Source of the DNA: Thunnus maccoyii
Taxonomy: Eukaryota; Chordata; Actinopteri; Scombriformes; Scombridae
Reading direction: 5' to 3'
DNA length: 64,000 nucleotides
Assembly: GCF_910596095.1 (NCBI RefSeq)
Contig: NC_056544.1
Coordinates: 9,719,155 to 9,783,154 of the forward strand
Shown piece after piece: positions 37,290-49,003 of the stretch. How positions within the stretch are numbered: the first letter of the stretch is position 1; every line of letters starts with the position of its first letter. The notes below the pieces were generated by a model. It did no database searches. It worked only from the letters and a program-made list of their open reading frames with translations, and was not told the origin of the DNA. Made by a program: the position numbers and the translations under genes.

Positions 37290-37548
37290 AGAATAGTTTG
37301 ACATTTTGAGAAATACATTGTTTTCACTGTCTTGTCAAGATTTAGCTAATTGGCTTAGCATAAAGACTGGAAACAGGGGAAATAGCTTGCCTCTGTCCAG
37401 ATGTAACAAAATCCACCTATACACCTCAAGCTAAGCTAACTGACTGCTGCCTGTAGCTTCATTTGCATTTGTTTAGCACATGAAACTAAAGGTGGCATCA
37501 ATCTTATCATGTGACTGCGTGTAAAAGCAAATAAGTGTTTTTCCCAGA
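37290..37548. repeat. MITE-like teleost repeat (family B), copy 2
   Basis: Shares 'ttggcttagcataaagactgg' and 'ctcaagctaagctaactgac' with the copy at 27,421-27,816. It begins 'tagtttgacattttgagaaat' and ends with an inverted 'aataagtgtttttccca'. Shorter than copy 1 through internal deletion. Confidence 0.65.
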
Positions 37549-38161
37549 CTGCAATCTATTGCTGTAAGTTAAATAACTAGCTAACAATAGCTAACATTTA
37601 GTAACCAAAAGCTATTGACCAAGTAAGCCTGTAGCAGTAAAACCCCTGAATATATTGAATTGAGCAAGGGTGTGTTTTATTGCTTATGAATTCAACTTTT
37701 AATTTGTTAAAAGAAGAAGGTGTTGTACAGTATTTTGACTCTAAAGATGTAATGATGACATGAGAGAAATATCTGCTATTGTGAAGCTGCTTCTGCATGC
37801 AAATGTGCGATCATTCATTTGTACTTTGGGTTGTTTGACCCATGACAGTCATATGATCATGTTTTAACTGTGTAATAAGCTGTGTCTACAGCTTGAGAGG
37901 ATATTTTTAAAAATCTGTTTTAGTTCAATTTGACTGTGTGAGTGTTTACATAGCCTCAGTATCTAGTTCACAAAATGTTTCCAAAAACTGAAACAAGGGC
38001 ATTGGTTCTCGTAGCAAAATAGGACAGAGACTAAAGCTCAACATTTGCCTATCTGCTCCTGAATTTTCCACTGCCCCATTTGCATCCTCAGACCAAACAA
38101 GTAATCATGCAAGTCAGAGTACAGTACAGACAGGCAACTGTAGCTGTAGTCAGCGCAAGTT

Positions 38162-38258
38162 TGCGTCATCCCCAACTTCCTCTTTTTCTGTGGTTAGTTC
38201 AGCATGATGCTGTGACGCTATACACCAATTTCATGTGAGACTTTTACTGCATATAAGA
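38162..38258 (+). promoter_or_regulatory. Candidate promoter of the rgs13-type gene
   Basis: Within 100 bases lie an AP-1/CRE-like TGCGTCA (38,162-38,168), a PU.1/ETS-like ACTTCCTC (38,175-38,182), a RUNX-like TGTGGTTA (38,189-38,196) and a TATA-like TATAAG (38,252-38,257). The last is about 120 bases before the start codon. The combination would suit a blood- or immune-cell gene. Motif matches are by eye only. Confidence 0.4.
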
Positions 38259-38377
38259 CGGGGAGGCGGGACTCATCAAACAGAAACAGTAGCAGCCGAA
38301 GATCTCACAACTCTCTAAGAGCAGCCCAACATACAGTCATACATGTACATACAAACCCATAGTTCTGCATCACTGCC

Positions 38378-39380
38378 ATGCCAATTCTAGCCACATCACC
38401 AAGGGAGCTGCAGCACCTCAACATGGACACTGACAAAAAGAAAAGGGGAAAAGACAGGTAAATATTTCATTTTAACCGATGCGTAGTGCCTACAATTTTC
38501 TGCCATTGGTGATCGACTTTTTAGTATAAGAAAACATGTCATTGAAGTAATGCTTGTTGGTTTGTGTGTGTTTGGTTAACCAGGGGAGGAAACCTGAAGT
38601 CTCGGCTGCAGTGTAGATCGTCTCAAGCCACTAATAATGAGGGGTAAGTGCAGAAAACATCTCTGTTGTTTGGCAATGTTTCATGGAAACAAAACATCCA
38701 AACTATTGACATACTTTATGCATTAGTGACATTGGACCTCTTTTTTAACAGGCTTTGTTTCGAGGAGATGTCCCAGTGGTCACAGTCACTCGAGAGACTT
38801 TTAGCATCGAAATGTAAGTTGATCACTTTCTAAGTCCCGATGTGAAGCCTCATCAATAGTTGATAACTCTTTCTCAGCACTGGCTAACTGTTGCTCTTTT
38901 TATCTACCTGTTTAGATGGAATGAAGATATTCCAGGCCTTCTTGAAGTCAGAGTTCAGTGATGAAAACATTGAGTTTTGGCTGGTATGTGAGGACTATAA
39001 GAAGATCAAGTCTTCCTTCAGGATGACCTCCAGGGCCAAAAAGATCTTCAAACGTTACATTCAAGCTGAGGCTCCGAGAGAGGTATGCACAGATCATGAC
39101 AGATTTACAGTGAACTGTTGAAAAGGTTGGAAGTACATATCACTGGTACTTTTTAAGTATTTATTGACTCACATTATGTTTCCTCTGCTTCCAGATCAAC
39201 ATTGATCACAAGACCAGGGACCTGATCAGGCGGAACATTAAGGCGCCCAGCACAGTTTGCTTCGACGATGCCCAGAGGATTGTCTACGGACTAATGGAGA
39301 GGGACTCCTACCCCCGTTTCCTCAGGTCTGACATCTACAGGACTTTAATGGACTCTATATCAGAATCAGTAAAGATGTAA
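38378..39380 (+). CDS. rgs13: R4-family RGS protein, RGS13/RGS1 type
   Basis: Five exons: 38378-38457, 38584-38643, 38752-38813, 38916-39082 and 39195-39380, giving 184 residues. The start [11 protein letters not shown] resembles the RGS1 N-terminus. The box is closer to RGS13: [55 protein letters not shown]. All GAP contact residues are conserved. The 62-nt and 167-nt exons match those of rgs18 in size and phase, showing tandem duplication. The position between rgs21 and rgs2 fits either RGS1 or RGS13, and only one such gene is present, so it may be co-orthologous to both. Mammalian RGS1 and RGS13 restrain chemokine-receptor signalling in B cells. The symbol is tentative. Confidence 0.8.
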
Positions 39381-40097
39381 AGAAAGCAGATAGCAGCGAC
39401 ATCGTGTTTATAGAGACTGAACTATGAAGCTGAGCCTAATGCTGCGCTACCTGAGAGAAGCTGGGTGTGTTTGCTTGTACTGGGACCATTGATGTTGATT
39501 CTTTAACACCAAAAGCGTCCAAAACCTGTTATCTTCAACACATTCATGCCGTCCTTCCGTTGGAGAAGTCATGCCTCATAAGACTGTATTAAAGAAGAAG
39601 TAGTCGGCTCTGTAGAGAAGCCGTTGAAGAGAGTTTATTCAGAACCGGGTGTGGTGAAAAACGGCTACAGTTGTACATTAATCAAAAGCAGCTGCTGTGA
39701 ACGTACTTGTAAAGCAAAAAAACTTCCCAGCGATGCCACAATAATGTAGTGAGAATGCTGGGGACTTTCTGTTAGAGACGCCAGGAAGTGTATGTGGTGC
39801 AAACAACACTCTCCACCCAAGATGCAAGTGCATGAGCTGGTATCTGCCTTTGCACATCATTTTAAGTTTATTTTTATCTTACTAAAGCAATAGATGCAAT
39901 CTAGGTGTGATTTTCTTATGTACAGCCTTATGCATTTAATTTTTTTTTGCATTCTGACATCAGCGCTGTAACACTGAAATAACGATATGTTACAACTGTA
40001 ATAATCTTTTATAAGCTAAATGTTAAAAATGTATTCCACAAGTTGTGAAAACATTGTACATGTGAATATTAAGATGGATTCATACATATTAAATAAA
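39381..40097 (+). other. 3' UTR of the rgs13-type gene
   Basis: Runs from the TAA stop to an AATAAA at 40,092-40,097, a plausible end of transcript. It contains several AT-rich stretches with TATTTAT-like sequence, which could affect mRNA stability. Confidence 0.5.
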
Positions 40098-43000
40098 GAA
40101 TATTGAATTTGCTTTGAAAGTCTGTATGAACCTTGGAATGATGACTAAAATCTGTTCTTGTCAGTCAGACAAGCACATAAGAGTTAGACATAATGTTCCT
40201 GTGAATGTTTAGATACACGTCAACTTAAGAATACACAGGAAGTGACTAAGACACAAATCCATTCATTCATTCATTTTTTGGTTCATTCAGATACTTACTC
40301 ACAGTTATACTCAGAGTATTTACCGCATAGTGGCTTTGGTGAGTGTAGAAACGTCTACAGCAGCATGGTGTACCAGGATCATTCACTCTGCAATATATGT
40401 ACGAAACTATGTGTCCACGTTACGTTTGTAGATCCAAAACATTGGATTTTTGGTGATTTGTGTGTTTTCTACAGAAACTCTTTTTAATAGTTGAGAATGG
40501 ACTACATGAATAAGACAGGATGCTCCTACCTACGCGGTGTCTGGTCTTACATCAGTCTTGCATGAGTCATTGGCCTTTCATGCTTTCGATTGTGTTTCAA
40601 CCTTTCTCAGATTCATTCAGCCTTTTCTTTACCATTCAGTCTTTCGTTTATCACTGTAAAAATCCAACAAGCCCCTCATAAATTGTTGTTAATGGAGAAG
40701 CAAGGTTTACAACTGAAACTGCATTTGTAATATATCACAATATGGGGCCAAAAAGGAAGTCTCCCTGCGGGAATTCAACAGGTATCGCTCTGGTAAAGGT
40801 TACAGACATTAGGAGGAAGTGTTAAGACCCAACTGCTCCACCACATCCTCTTTTAATCTCACTTGTACATCACGTCTGCGTGAGGACACTCACACAGAGG
40901 GTAGTGGACAGCAAACTGTCAGCATAAAGGCACCAGGGTATTAAGCCAAAAGAGTTTTCAGCAGGATGAGAACATATATTTTTCACATGGGGTGTTAAAT
41001 GTTTTTTCTTTGTTTTTACAGAGTTGCAACGGAGGGTTAAACTATTTGCACTGTTCTGTTTATTAGTAATTAGATTCAATTAGTGTTGTGACCAAGAGAA
41101 GCTATAAAAAAAATGAGATCACATCTTAGAGACAGGATGTTCAAGTTGTCCTGCAATGCATCATTGATGTAAAACTTTGGGGATATCCACTATCTATTAT
41201 ATAGACTACTCAGCCATACAGGGTAAAATGCTGTTTTTAAACCCATAGGTTTGGTTGACACATGTGTCATGAGACTGAAGTCATCCTTTTGGAACCACAT
41301 GAGCTGCATACAGGTCACTGGACTGCTGTATGATGTTGCTCAACCAGTTCAACAAAGGACGCTTTGTTTCAGGTCTATTTCAGAGGCAGGTGAGAAATGT
41401 TCCATGGTGGAAATTTTCCACCAGATAAAAATCTTTTTCAGTCAAACATGAGGTTAAAAAAATGTATATCTGTGGCATGGCTAATTAGATCAAATAAAAT
41501 CTGTCAGAATAATCTCTTGTCTTTGAGGACATCAAATGCTTTATGACAAAATTTATCTTGGTTTGTTTTTTTTACAGAAGCAAGGACAGGAAGGACAAGT
41601 GGGTTCACACAGTAGCACATACAGAGAAAAAAACAGAAATGCATTTTTTATTTTCATTTTCTCTTTAGAGTCAAAGCAGGACAGACTACATGAGACATGA
41701 GACAGAGGTCAAGCTTATTAGAATAATGACATTTAACATCACACATGGTTTCACATAGCATTTAATATATCAGATATAAACACCAGTGCGGGCTAAAAAC
41801 ATGTCAATAATAACCACAGAATCAGGGTCATAATTAGGTCTCTAATGTAACAAATCTATCCCAGCATGCATCATTTGTAACTCAAAAAGTCTCTGCTCCA
41901 CCTGACATGTAGTTCTTTGGACTGTGAGCAGAATCTACAGCACATAAGAAAAAACAACTTGAATATGTTTGTAAAGAATGCTAACACATTAAACCCATTG
42001 AGACATCCACGTGTTAACCACCACAATGTGAGCTGCAGAGGAAAAGTTGTAAAACTTTTCTCACTCTTGGTTTTGGCTGTGAGAGTTGTATTATGTAAAA
42101 CCAATGTGTGATTAAAGGTATGAACCAATAACCACAAAGTTCAAGGGCTATCATGCAAATCTAGGCTCTAAATTTATATCTACAGTATATTTAGGGGTTA
42201 TATAATTTCTTATATTAGAATAATATTTTATTTGTTATACAACTTTACTGAGGTCATTTACGTTCATGTCATGCAATACAAAAGCTTACAATGATGATGG
42301 TGATAAACCAAAATGATGCTGTCCAACTTTACTGTTATGCGTCAGTCAGTAGCAGTCTGCTGGTATATCCTGATTACAAGTGACCTAAATATATGTGATT
42401 ACGCTGCTTTTACGTAGGTAATGGTGTAACAAGTGAAAGGAGATCTAGATTTTGTGTTTTGCGTCCCTGGTCGGCCCATGTTTCCACCACTTCCTCAGCA
42501 ATGACCTTAATAACAAACCGAGTGCGAACAAATAAAGTCCATATTAAGTCATGTGGTCCCACATGACCTAATAGTTTTTGTGTGAACATGTTCTGCTTTT
42601 TTTTAATAAAAAGTTTTATAAATAGTAGGTGGGATCATTTGACAAGCTTCCAACGCAGTTTCACTTTTCTCAGGTGATGTATGGAAACAAAAGCTTACAG
42701 CCTTTAGATCGGTGGATATCAGGTGAAACTATGATATCATTTTCAGTTATTTTCAAAAAATATATTTTTATATTCAAATTAAGATGTATACTTTTATTGA
42801 TGTAACAGAGGCATCTGTAATCAGGATGCATATTTTGCCTCAATCTGTTGTGGTTTTTTAAAAGGCAACATTTCACACACACCTTATATACTTTACATAC
42901 TCATATTTCAACATAGGCCTAACCACTAAAGTTAGTATTTAACTAACTCTTTGTTAATCTACTGTCTGTGCATGATTACTGTATTAATAATGTTGAAGAG

Positions 43001-43609
43001 GGTATAGTGCTTAAGGCCAAAGTACCCCACGTGTGCTCAAAGTTCAGGTTATGACAACATGACAGTGCACTTTTGGATGCCTGTGAAGCTGCATGTTTAC
43101 CCTGTCAAATACTTCCTGTTAAACACTGCCCAGCCTGGTCCTGCCAACCACATTCTAATTCACTCGCATCATCACGTCCTTATTTCATTGTCAGGTTTGA
43201 TCTTATCAATACTGGTTTTTGTTTGTTTTGTATGGAGTTTGTAGTATCGCATTTACAATGACGTCTTATCCAATAGCTCATGTTCACATTCCATTTGCTT
43301 CAAAGCACACATTCATTCAATTGTGTTTTATTTCTGATTGTGAGAGTCTATTAATAGAACATTCCTTAAACGAGAACATTCGTCTCACGCTACTGAATGG
43401 TTAAACATGTCATAACAAAGTGACAGGCGAGCTTGCATATCTTTTTGATAAAGGGCCAGAAAATTAGAAGAAGTCATTGTCTCTCTCTTACACAGAGCTG
43501 TAACTATCATTACCTACAAGTTACAACAAGATGGATATATTCATTTATAATTGGATTTAGCAGTTTCCTAGTTTTCTGTGACCAAAATGATTTTGACAAG
43601 CTAGCGGCA
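40098..43609. other. Intergenic, nothing recognised
   Basis: No supported gene, RNA or repeat that I can name. Short frames on both strands are unremarkable. Confidence 0.4.
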
Positions 43610-44150
43610 TGACTCTAGGGATGGCGATGTCTGGTTTGGTCAATTCATGTTCATGTTCCCCAGAGGATGAATCCTAATAACTTTGGTAATCTTCTGGCTT
43701 TTCCTCTAGCTCCATCGTCAGGTCAAAAATTGTACAATATTTAAGTCGATGACCAAATACCTGCAAAACTACTGACATTCCTATCAGCCTCAATAGTACT
43801 TTGTGTTTAGCACTAATTACCATTGTCATTCAAGTCAATTTTTATGTATGTAGCCCAATATCACAAATCACAATTTTGACTAAAGGGCCTTTAGAGTCTG
43901 CACAGCACAAAGGGGCAAAACTTACATCACATCATTCACACACACAGAAGGAGGGGAGAAAAAGAAGCCATACACATAACGGAAGAAAGAGACATGAGGT
44001 CAGGCCGGATCTCCTGGAGGATGAAGATCATAATTTTTCAATGATGACAAATCATCACTGTGAGCATGTTAGCATGCTGACGTTAGCATTAAACTCAAAG
44101 CATCTCTGTGACTAATAAGTACAGCCTCACACAGCCACTGGCATAGCTTG
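43610..44150 (-). repeat. Teleost repeat family A, copy 3, interrupted
   Basis: Same orientation as 31,135-31,850: 'ccccagaggatgaatcctaa', 'cctatcagcctcaatagtac', 'tttgtgtttagcactaatta', then resuming at about 44,060 with 'gagcatgttagcatgctgac'. The middle is occupied by a second element (about 43,826-44,058). Confidence 0.6.
43826..44058 (+). repeat. Nested insertion resembling a LINE 3' tail
   Basis: The start 'caatttttatgtatgtagcc' and 'caatatcacaaatcacaatt' followed by 'gggcctttagagtctgcaca' resembles the widespread fish repeat tail 'tttatttgtatagcccaatatcacaa'. It splits the family A copy. Exact junctions and duplications are unclear. Confidence 0.55.
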
Positions 44151-45583
44151 TTATAGCTGCTCTTAAATTTCAGCCAATTTTTGGTTATCTGCTTAAGAGC
44201 TGCTGCTCTAACTCGAAAAGAGATACTTCAGATTGGTGAGAGAGTAACTGGAGTGTTTTACCCAGGAGTACTTGGTCTGGCCCCCAAGAGAGTTGGCCTT
44301 GAAATATAATATCCATAATTGTGCCTATGTCAGTCTAATACTGTTGTGAAATGGATTTATGGATGATGTAAATGATGATGTAAATTTCTGCCACATATGC
44401 TGTTTTTTTTTTCTTTTCAACTTTTCATGTTTAAGGTACAATCTGTGAACATAATGGTTGCCCACTACGAAATTCAAAACACAGCTTAAAACCTGCTATG
44501 ACTCAAAGTTATTAATGTTCTTGATGCTGTAAGAATTTCACTCCACTAACTGAACTGTAATGCTTGTAAACCTGTTATTACAGGATATAATTACAATTAC
44601 ACAAAAATTTCAAACATTTTAATTCCAATTATACATGTAAACTTACTGTACCTATTATTTACATGATTTAATAAATAACAGTTGGGGCCTTAAAACCCAT
44701 AACTGTGACAAATAATGTGAATTCACCAAATGTTTACTGCTGATACTGAATAGTTCCAGAAAACTTTATAAGAAAACAGCTTTTACTATATCTCAACTTC
44801 TGACGTACCGCATGCAGTAATTTCACTTCTCTCTGTCAGGGAATTGACACAAACACACTTCTTCCAATGATCCAAGTAAATTAATATTGATTGTATACAG
44901 AAGCTAATGAAGAATTCGAGGAAAGTGTATAAAATGCTGTTAATTTAATGAAGCTATATGAAGTGATTCTTCCAAAATAAATAAAAATCCAAAACATTAA
45001 AGTAGGTTATTCAGAATCTGTGAAAGTCACATAGAGGAAATGGCAAAGAAGAAGAAAAACTTGTAAAAGAAACTTGTGACTACCTGACCTGTGGCTAAGA
45101 ATGGCACAGACTTGAATAGCAAGCTAAATGACGTAGGGACTGGATGACTTTCAGCAGGCCTTGTAATGCATTTAACTGTGAAGAATGTGATGGGGATTGA
45201 GATACACAGTAAAGTTTTGTTCTGTAATTGAAGAAGAGGAAGAGCACAAGGTTTGACGTACTTAGTATTCGTGCGGCTCCTTCTAATTATGTAACAATCA
45301 TTTAACAGAGGTTAAAAATAGCAAGACACAGGGGGAAAAAAAGTGCAGAGACCTGCGGCACAGGCAGAAGCGTGGTGTTTTGACATCACAGTCGGATTCC
45401 ACGCATGACTTTGACCCTCAGTGGTGAGAAGAGTCAGTCAGGATCCAGTAGTGAAGCTATGAGGTCTGAAATTTAAGGGAAGTTTTTAAAAGGATTCTTC
45501 TGAAGTCTTAGCAGCAGCATGTATACTGGCAAATATCGACAAATTATAAATCACAGAAGAGGTAATGTTATTCAAATTCAACA
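44151..45583. other. Upstream region of the rgs2-type gene
   Basis: No supported gene. A CRE-like TGACATCA near 45,382 and a TTTAAAA near 45,486 are weak promoter candidates. Confidence 0.3.
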
Positions 45584-46925
45584 ATGAATGGAATTTGTAA
45601 AACAACTCCCCTGGACTTTAAAGACACAAACAGAATGTAAGTACAGTATCAGTTGTAACGTAGTGAGGCTTATTTTTGACATCTTTATGTTTTATGCATC
45701 TGGGAAAGTTACACTTGTTTTAATATTCCTGTTGTTGTCCTCTCTTGTAGACATAATGCATGGAAATCCAGAATGCATAACTTAATCCAGAGTCCATTGT
45801 CATGGCGGAAACTCAACAAGTGTGTGTGTTTTTTGTTTTTTTGTAAATCATGCTGTATATTAATGTTGTGTTATTTCTTCTTTCAAATTTGAACACAACC
45901 AAATATCCTCCTTTGTTTTCTCTTTGCAGACAGGCAACAAATGAAACAAGCCTACTTGAAGAATCTCTTGAGATACTCCTTTCCCAGAAACGTAATTATC
46001 ATTTGCTTTAAGGCAACACAAATCTAATATTGTGGTTCTTGACTGTTTTCTTTATAATAAAGTTATATTCTCCTGTGTAAAAGGTGGACAATTAGCATTT
46101 CGGGACTTTCTAAAGTCAGAGTTCTGTGAGGAGAACCTGGACTTTTGGCTCACCTGTCAAGAGTTCAAAACCCTTGACAGTCCCCAGGAGCTGACACGGA
46201 GAGCAGCACGCATTTATGAAGAGTTCATCAGGCCAGAGTCTCCTACGCCGGTAAAAACAAACTCTTTAAGATGACTGAATCATAAGGGGAGAACTTTTAT
46301 GCAGCAAAATATGCTAAAACCCAAACATACACATTATTAAAAACAACATAATTTAGTTTGCACATAAACTTTCGGTGTGTTTATTGCAAGAGTGAGAAAA
46401 AGAGCAATACTCCAGAAAAATGCTCAAGTAGCCTAGTTTAAGACTAAAAACATACAAACCTGTATCATTTACTGTACATTAACCACAGCAACCAGAGTTC
46501 TGAATAGTTATTTTCCATCTGTGGTAATGGTGCAGGTGCACATACTGTACAGTGTGTGCTGCACATTAAATGTGTGAATTGAAAATACCATGTTCAGTTA
46601 ATTTAGCTGTGCATTGCTTTCCATATCTTTGCAGGTAAACTTAGATTTCCACACGAGAGATATCATCCGCCAGAATCTCCAAAACCCAAGTCCATCGTGT
46701 TTTGTTGTGGCACAGAAAAAAATCTACAGCCTAATGGAGAATGGCTCATTCTCACGCTTCATTCAGTCTGAGCAATACAAAGTCCTATTTGATGCAGCTC
46801 CTAAGCAGAGGGGCCTTGGGAAGCATCGAAAGGCCTTGAGGATAAGGAACAATGGAGATCTAATACAGCATGATTCTAAAGCAATCAGCCTGCAGAGCGA
46901 TTTGTATCTCTTGCACAAGGACTGA
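45584..46925 (+). CDS. rgs2: Divergent R4-family RGS protein, RGS2 type
   Basis: Five exons: 45584-45636, 45751-45819, 45930-45991, 46084-46250 and 46635-46925, giving 213 residues (human RGS2 211). The second exon, with AWKSRMHNLIQSP, parallels the amphipathic DWKTRLSYFLQNS of RGS2. The RGS box (about 48-167) has FLKSEFCEENLDFW, with the Cys (C76) typical of RGS2. It also has RQNLQNPS and LMENGSFSRFIQSEQY, where the usual Asp is Gly154 and the usual Lys is Gln161. The Trp near the start of R4 boxes is Leu. A basic 45-residue tail follows the box. Position next to ro60 is the RGS2 position in vertebrates. The start codon is chosen by phase; a nearby ATG at 45,588 is out of frame. An alternative is a fish-specific R4 paralogue. 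Confidence 0.72.
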
Positions 46926-47965
46926 CACCGTGCATGGTGATAGTGGAAAGTGTTGCCAAAGGCTCAGGAGCTGCTGTTGACAGACACTGTGCAGGCACTT
47001 TCCCTTACCTCAAAATGTCACCTCAACCACATGGTGTTTAAAGACGTGCCAGTGCAATGGACATAACATACTGTAGGCGGTGCCATCTGGTGCACGGTGA
47101 ACACTGGACATCGACTAAAGTAAAACTGTGTTGCTGCTGGCTGAGACAGCCAAAGTCTTGAATGTAAACTTTAATATTTATGATTCCACACAAGTGAAAT
47201 GCGTATGACTGCAGGACTGTTATGTATTTTGTGAGTTTGCACTTTTAGTGGTCTTGTCATGTATGTATGCCTCATGAAGACTTGCTATACTGTGGCACTT
47301 ATTTTTTGTTAAATTCTAACTGTTCAGTTGTTGCAAAAACTGAACAAAGTCTGCCTACATGGGTGTCATGAAAATGAATCCTGTGTTCCTACAGTTTATG
47401 TTCTACTGCCACCCGGTGGTGGCTGGGAAATCTTGCAACCAAAATTCAATTTTGATTTATTGGCAGAGAGGTTTACAGGTGCAGCATTGAGAAAAATATT
47501 TTGTGATAATGATATTTATTATTACCTGTATTGCTTTATCTGTGTGGATTAGGTGATTATTGATGAGCTCCGTAACTGTTCTTCACTTGTTGTGTGACAC
47601 TGACACTCATCAGAAAAACACTAGGTTTTCAGTCCAATTCAAATCACATGGCTTAAAAAAAATAAGCTCAGCTGCATAATCTGTTCCTTTTTTGTCAGAT
47701 TCTAAAGTAAAACGAATTTCAGTTTTCTAAATGCTTCAATCTTCAATTAAAAAGCAATGTCTTGTGGTAAAGAGGATATGAAAACAATCTAATTAGTGTC
47801 TTTGTTTGCTTTTCTTTTGTAATTTATTTTATTTTAAATTAATTGATTATTCTTTGGCTCAGTTGTGTGCACTACAGTAACTCATTTGTAAAAATCCAAA
47901 ATAACAAAAGTAGTTTTGACAATTTACCATTTCAGGCCATGAGAAACATTCATTTTACTCTCATA
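46926..47965 (+). other. Downstream region of the rgs2-type gene
   Basis: Probable 3' UTR in the first part. No canonical AATAAA is obvious; an ATTAAA near 47,747 is a weak candidate. No uchl5 exon is seen, although UCHL5 lies here in mammals. Confidence 0.35.
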
Positions 47966-48151
47966 TGCCTTTTTCACAGCAGACATTTTGACCTGTCTAT
48001 TAAAATCACAGGTGTTACTAATAATGCTCTAGTGTGTGTGCCAGTAAGTCATGACAGTGTGACAGGTCATACACATTATTGATTTTTATTATTAACACAT
48101 GTGCATTTTCTACCGTGACATGTCAAATTGTATTCTGCCAAAAAGGTCTAC
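47966..48151 (+). repeat. MITE-like interspersed repeat, copy 2
   Basis: Begins 'cctttttcacagcagacatt' and ends with an inverted 'ctgccaaaaaggtcta'. The middle shares 'gtaagtcatgacagtgtgac' with copy 1 at 1122-1346. Shorter than copy 1 through internal deletion. Confidence 0.6.
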
Positions 48152-48812
48152 TGTTGGAAACAACCAGGCTTAATAAAAACTACAATTACACTTAAAAATG
48201 GGCATTTCATTTACAGGAGGGCTACCTAAGTGGGCCATATCAGAAACCAAACAGTCTTCAGACTTTAACAGCACTGAGTCAGTACCATAGATTTATATAT
48301 AAAAAAAAAAAAGACCTCAACATCACCATTATCATCATCTTCCTCTTCTTCCTCTTCTTGCTTGCCTGTTTCTACTTTGATTATGGAAATAGTGGATTAA
48401 AAAAAACTGACTGCATTAAAAGGAAAGATGGGATTAGATAAAAATGTAGGAGGGCATGGAGGGGGAAACACACCGTGGGTACAGTAGTGGGATGTAGCAG
48501 AGGAGAGGGGATATATCTGGGCCAGAAATATACCAAATGTATAACCCTTACTGCCTGTGACCACCAGATAATTTGGGTGTCAAGAAGAGTAAGTGACTCT
48601 TTGATCTCAAATAGCCTACACATACTATGAATATTTCACTTGGAAACTCTATCAAGAAAAATGAAAGTGAAATCTTGCTGGGTGAATATACTGCGCACCT
48701 ACTACTACCATAACCGGTAATTCAAGTGGTAAAAAGCTATACCGATGTTTTACTGGCCTGTTGTGGGCAAAATTAAAGAGAAATGAAATTAAAGAGAAAC
48801 CAAAATACCTTA

Positions 48813-48876
<64 letters not shown>

Positions 48877-48904
48877 GAGATGGTACTCTTTATCCCAGCA
48901 TCCA
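48152..48904. other. Intergenic rgs2-ro60 with TG microsatellite
   Basis: No supported gene. Contains an A run (48,301-48,311), a CTTCCT-rich patch (about 48,340-48,360) and the TG repeat annotated separately. Confidence 0.4.
48816..48871 (+). repeat. (TG)n microsatellite, about 28 units
   Basis: An uninterrupted TG run about 40-100 bases upstream of the probable ro60 promoter. It is likely polymorphic. Confidence 0.95.
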
Positions 48905-49003
48905 TCGCTGCCCCGCCCGGTTACGTCACTGACGGTCAGAGGGGAGGCCTTTTTGCCGTCTGGCTACATCAAAAACTTGAGTCCCGTGCACACACATACT
49001 GTG
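48905..49003 (+). promoter_or_regulatory. ro60 promoter and probable non-coding exon 1
   Basis: A GC box (gccccgccc, 48,910-48,918) and a CRE-like TTACGTCA (48,921-48,928) lie in a CpG-bearing patch. A good donor (gtg|gtaagt) follows at 49,003/49,004. No start codon in the patch leads to ro60, so this fits a non-coding first exon spliced to the acceptor at 49,945. Confidence 0.5.

Larger units (their letters stand above)
33755..38160. other. Intergenic rgs21 to rgs13-type gene
   Basis: AATAAA candidates for rgs21 at 34,059-34,064 and 34,162-34,167. A TA-rich microsatellite (36,102-36,127), a SINE and an MITE-like repeat are annotated separately. No supported gene elsewhere. Confidence 0.4.

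Noticed and set aside
46926-48815. Search by eye for uchl5 exons on the minus strand
   Set aside because: No frame with UCH-domain motifs or splice structure was found.
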